DNA of 16,146 nucleotides, from assembly GCA_004380135.1 (NCBI GenBank), contig QXCR01000327.1, positions 1 through 16,146 of the forward strand, written 5' to 3'. The stretch is from Stemphylium vesicarium (lineage: Eukaryota; Ascomycota; Dothideomycetes; Pleosporales; Pleosporaceae). The notes under the pieces are model-generated. The model saw only the letters and a program-made list of their open reading frames with translations, ran no database searches and was not told where the DNA came from. The position numbers and the translations under genes are program-made. Shown here piece by piece: positions 15,840 to 16,146 of this stretch; position 1 is the stretch's first letter; every line of letters begins with the position of its first letter.

Positions 15840-16146
15840 ACTTTAGAAGTGTTATGGGCGGAAAGAGGCCTGCTAACGAGTATGCATTTGCTCCTATGTA
15901 CAGAATAAGAAAGGTAGAGAAAAGAAGTGTAGGTGTCCTCCTTCGTACGGTACTTATCCTTTGCGCTACCTCTACGCTAGCGTTCCGCGCTAGCCTAAAG
16001 TAAGAAGGTAGCAGTACTTAGGCGTAGCCCTTTACAATACCTCCCCTCTCCTCTTGGAGGCGTCGTACGACAGAAGACACGTGACTCTCCTTCCATTTCT
16101 ATTGTCGTGCCCCACTCTCTTGCGGTGAATCCGGCCTTTTCGTACG
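15840..16146. other. Right-hand non-RIPed flank
   Basis: CpA and TpG return to normal levels. There is no ORF of note. A 7-bp GC-rich hairpin, GCTAGCG/CGCTAGC with a TTCCG loop, lies at 15976-15994. Confidence 0.5.

Noticed and set aside
1..16146. tRNA or rRNA genes
   Set aside because: I saw no cloverleaf or rRNA-like segment; the only tRNA-related sequence is the primer binding site complement.

Overview
The window looks like a gene-poor, repeat-rich block from a filamentous ascomycete (Pezizomycotina). Two things point there. Most of 290-4188 and 13157-15840 carries the signature of repeat-induced point mutation (RIP): TpA is very common, CpA and TpG are almost absent, and CpG is kept. 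For example, 841-900 has 12 TpA and no CpA or TpG. The repeats are also fungal-type LTR retrotransposons, and one gene in the window has short fungal introns of 46-49 nt with CTAAC/CTGAC branch sites.

Layout. 1-81 may be the last codons of a plus-strand gene, followed by about 200 bp of ordinary sequence. From about 290 a RIP-destroyed Ty3/gypsy chromovirus runs on the plus strand: a Gag zinc knuckle at 613-666, then reverse transcriptase, RNase H and integrase in one frame from about 1317 to 4188. At 4189 this relic is interrupted by a nearly pristine 8,960-bp LTR retrotransposon (4193-13152) lying on the minus strand. Its 203-bp LTRs differ at one base, and it is flanked by a 4-bp duplication, ATAA. 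The relic resumes at 13157 with its chromodomain in the same frame. Beyond that lie a 31-unit TTA microsatellite, more RIP-mutated repeat DNA that I could not identify, and non-RIPed sequence from about 15840.

The young element reads, from right to left: 5' LTR, a tRNA-type primer binding site, leader, gag (zinc knuckle), pro (DTG protease), pol (RT, RNase H, integrase with GPY/F module, no chromodomain), a roughly 1.4-kb 3' region, polypurine tract and 3' LTR. Two recoding signals appear to link its ORFs. Gag and Pro are in the same frame and separated by one UAG, with a hairpin 6 nt downstream. Pro and Pol overlap in the -1 frame at a textbook G GGA AAC heptamer, followed after 7 nt by a 10-bp stem whose loop can pair downstream as an H-type pseudoknot.

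The 3' region also holds an antisense gene on the plus strand with at least two clear introns. It encodes an unrecognised protein with a seven-cysteine cluster reminiscent of the fungal DUF3716-type cysteine domain. Its 3' end looks decayed. The recoding cassette and this antisense spliced gene are the two most interesting features of the window.
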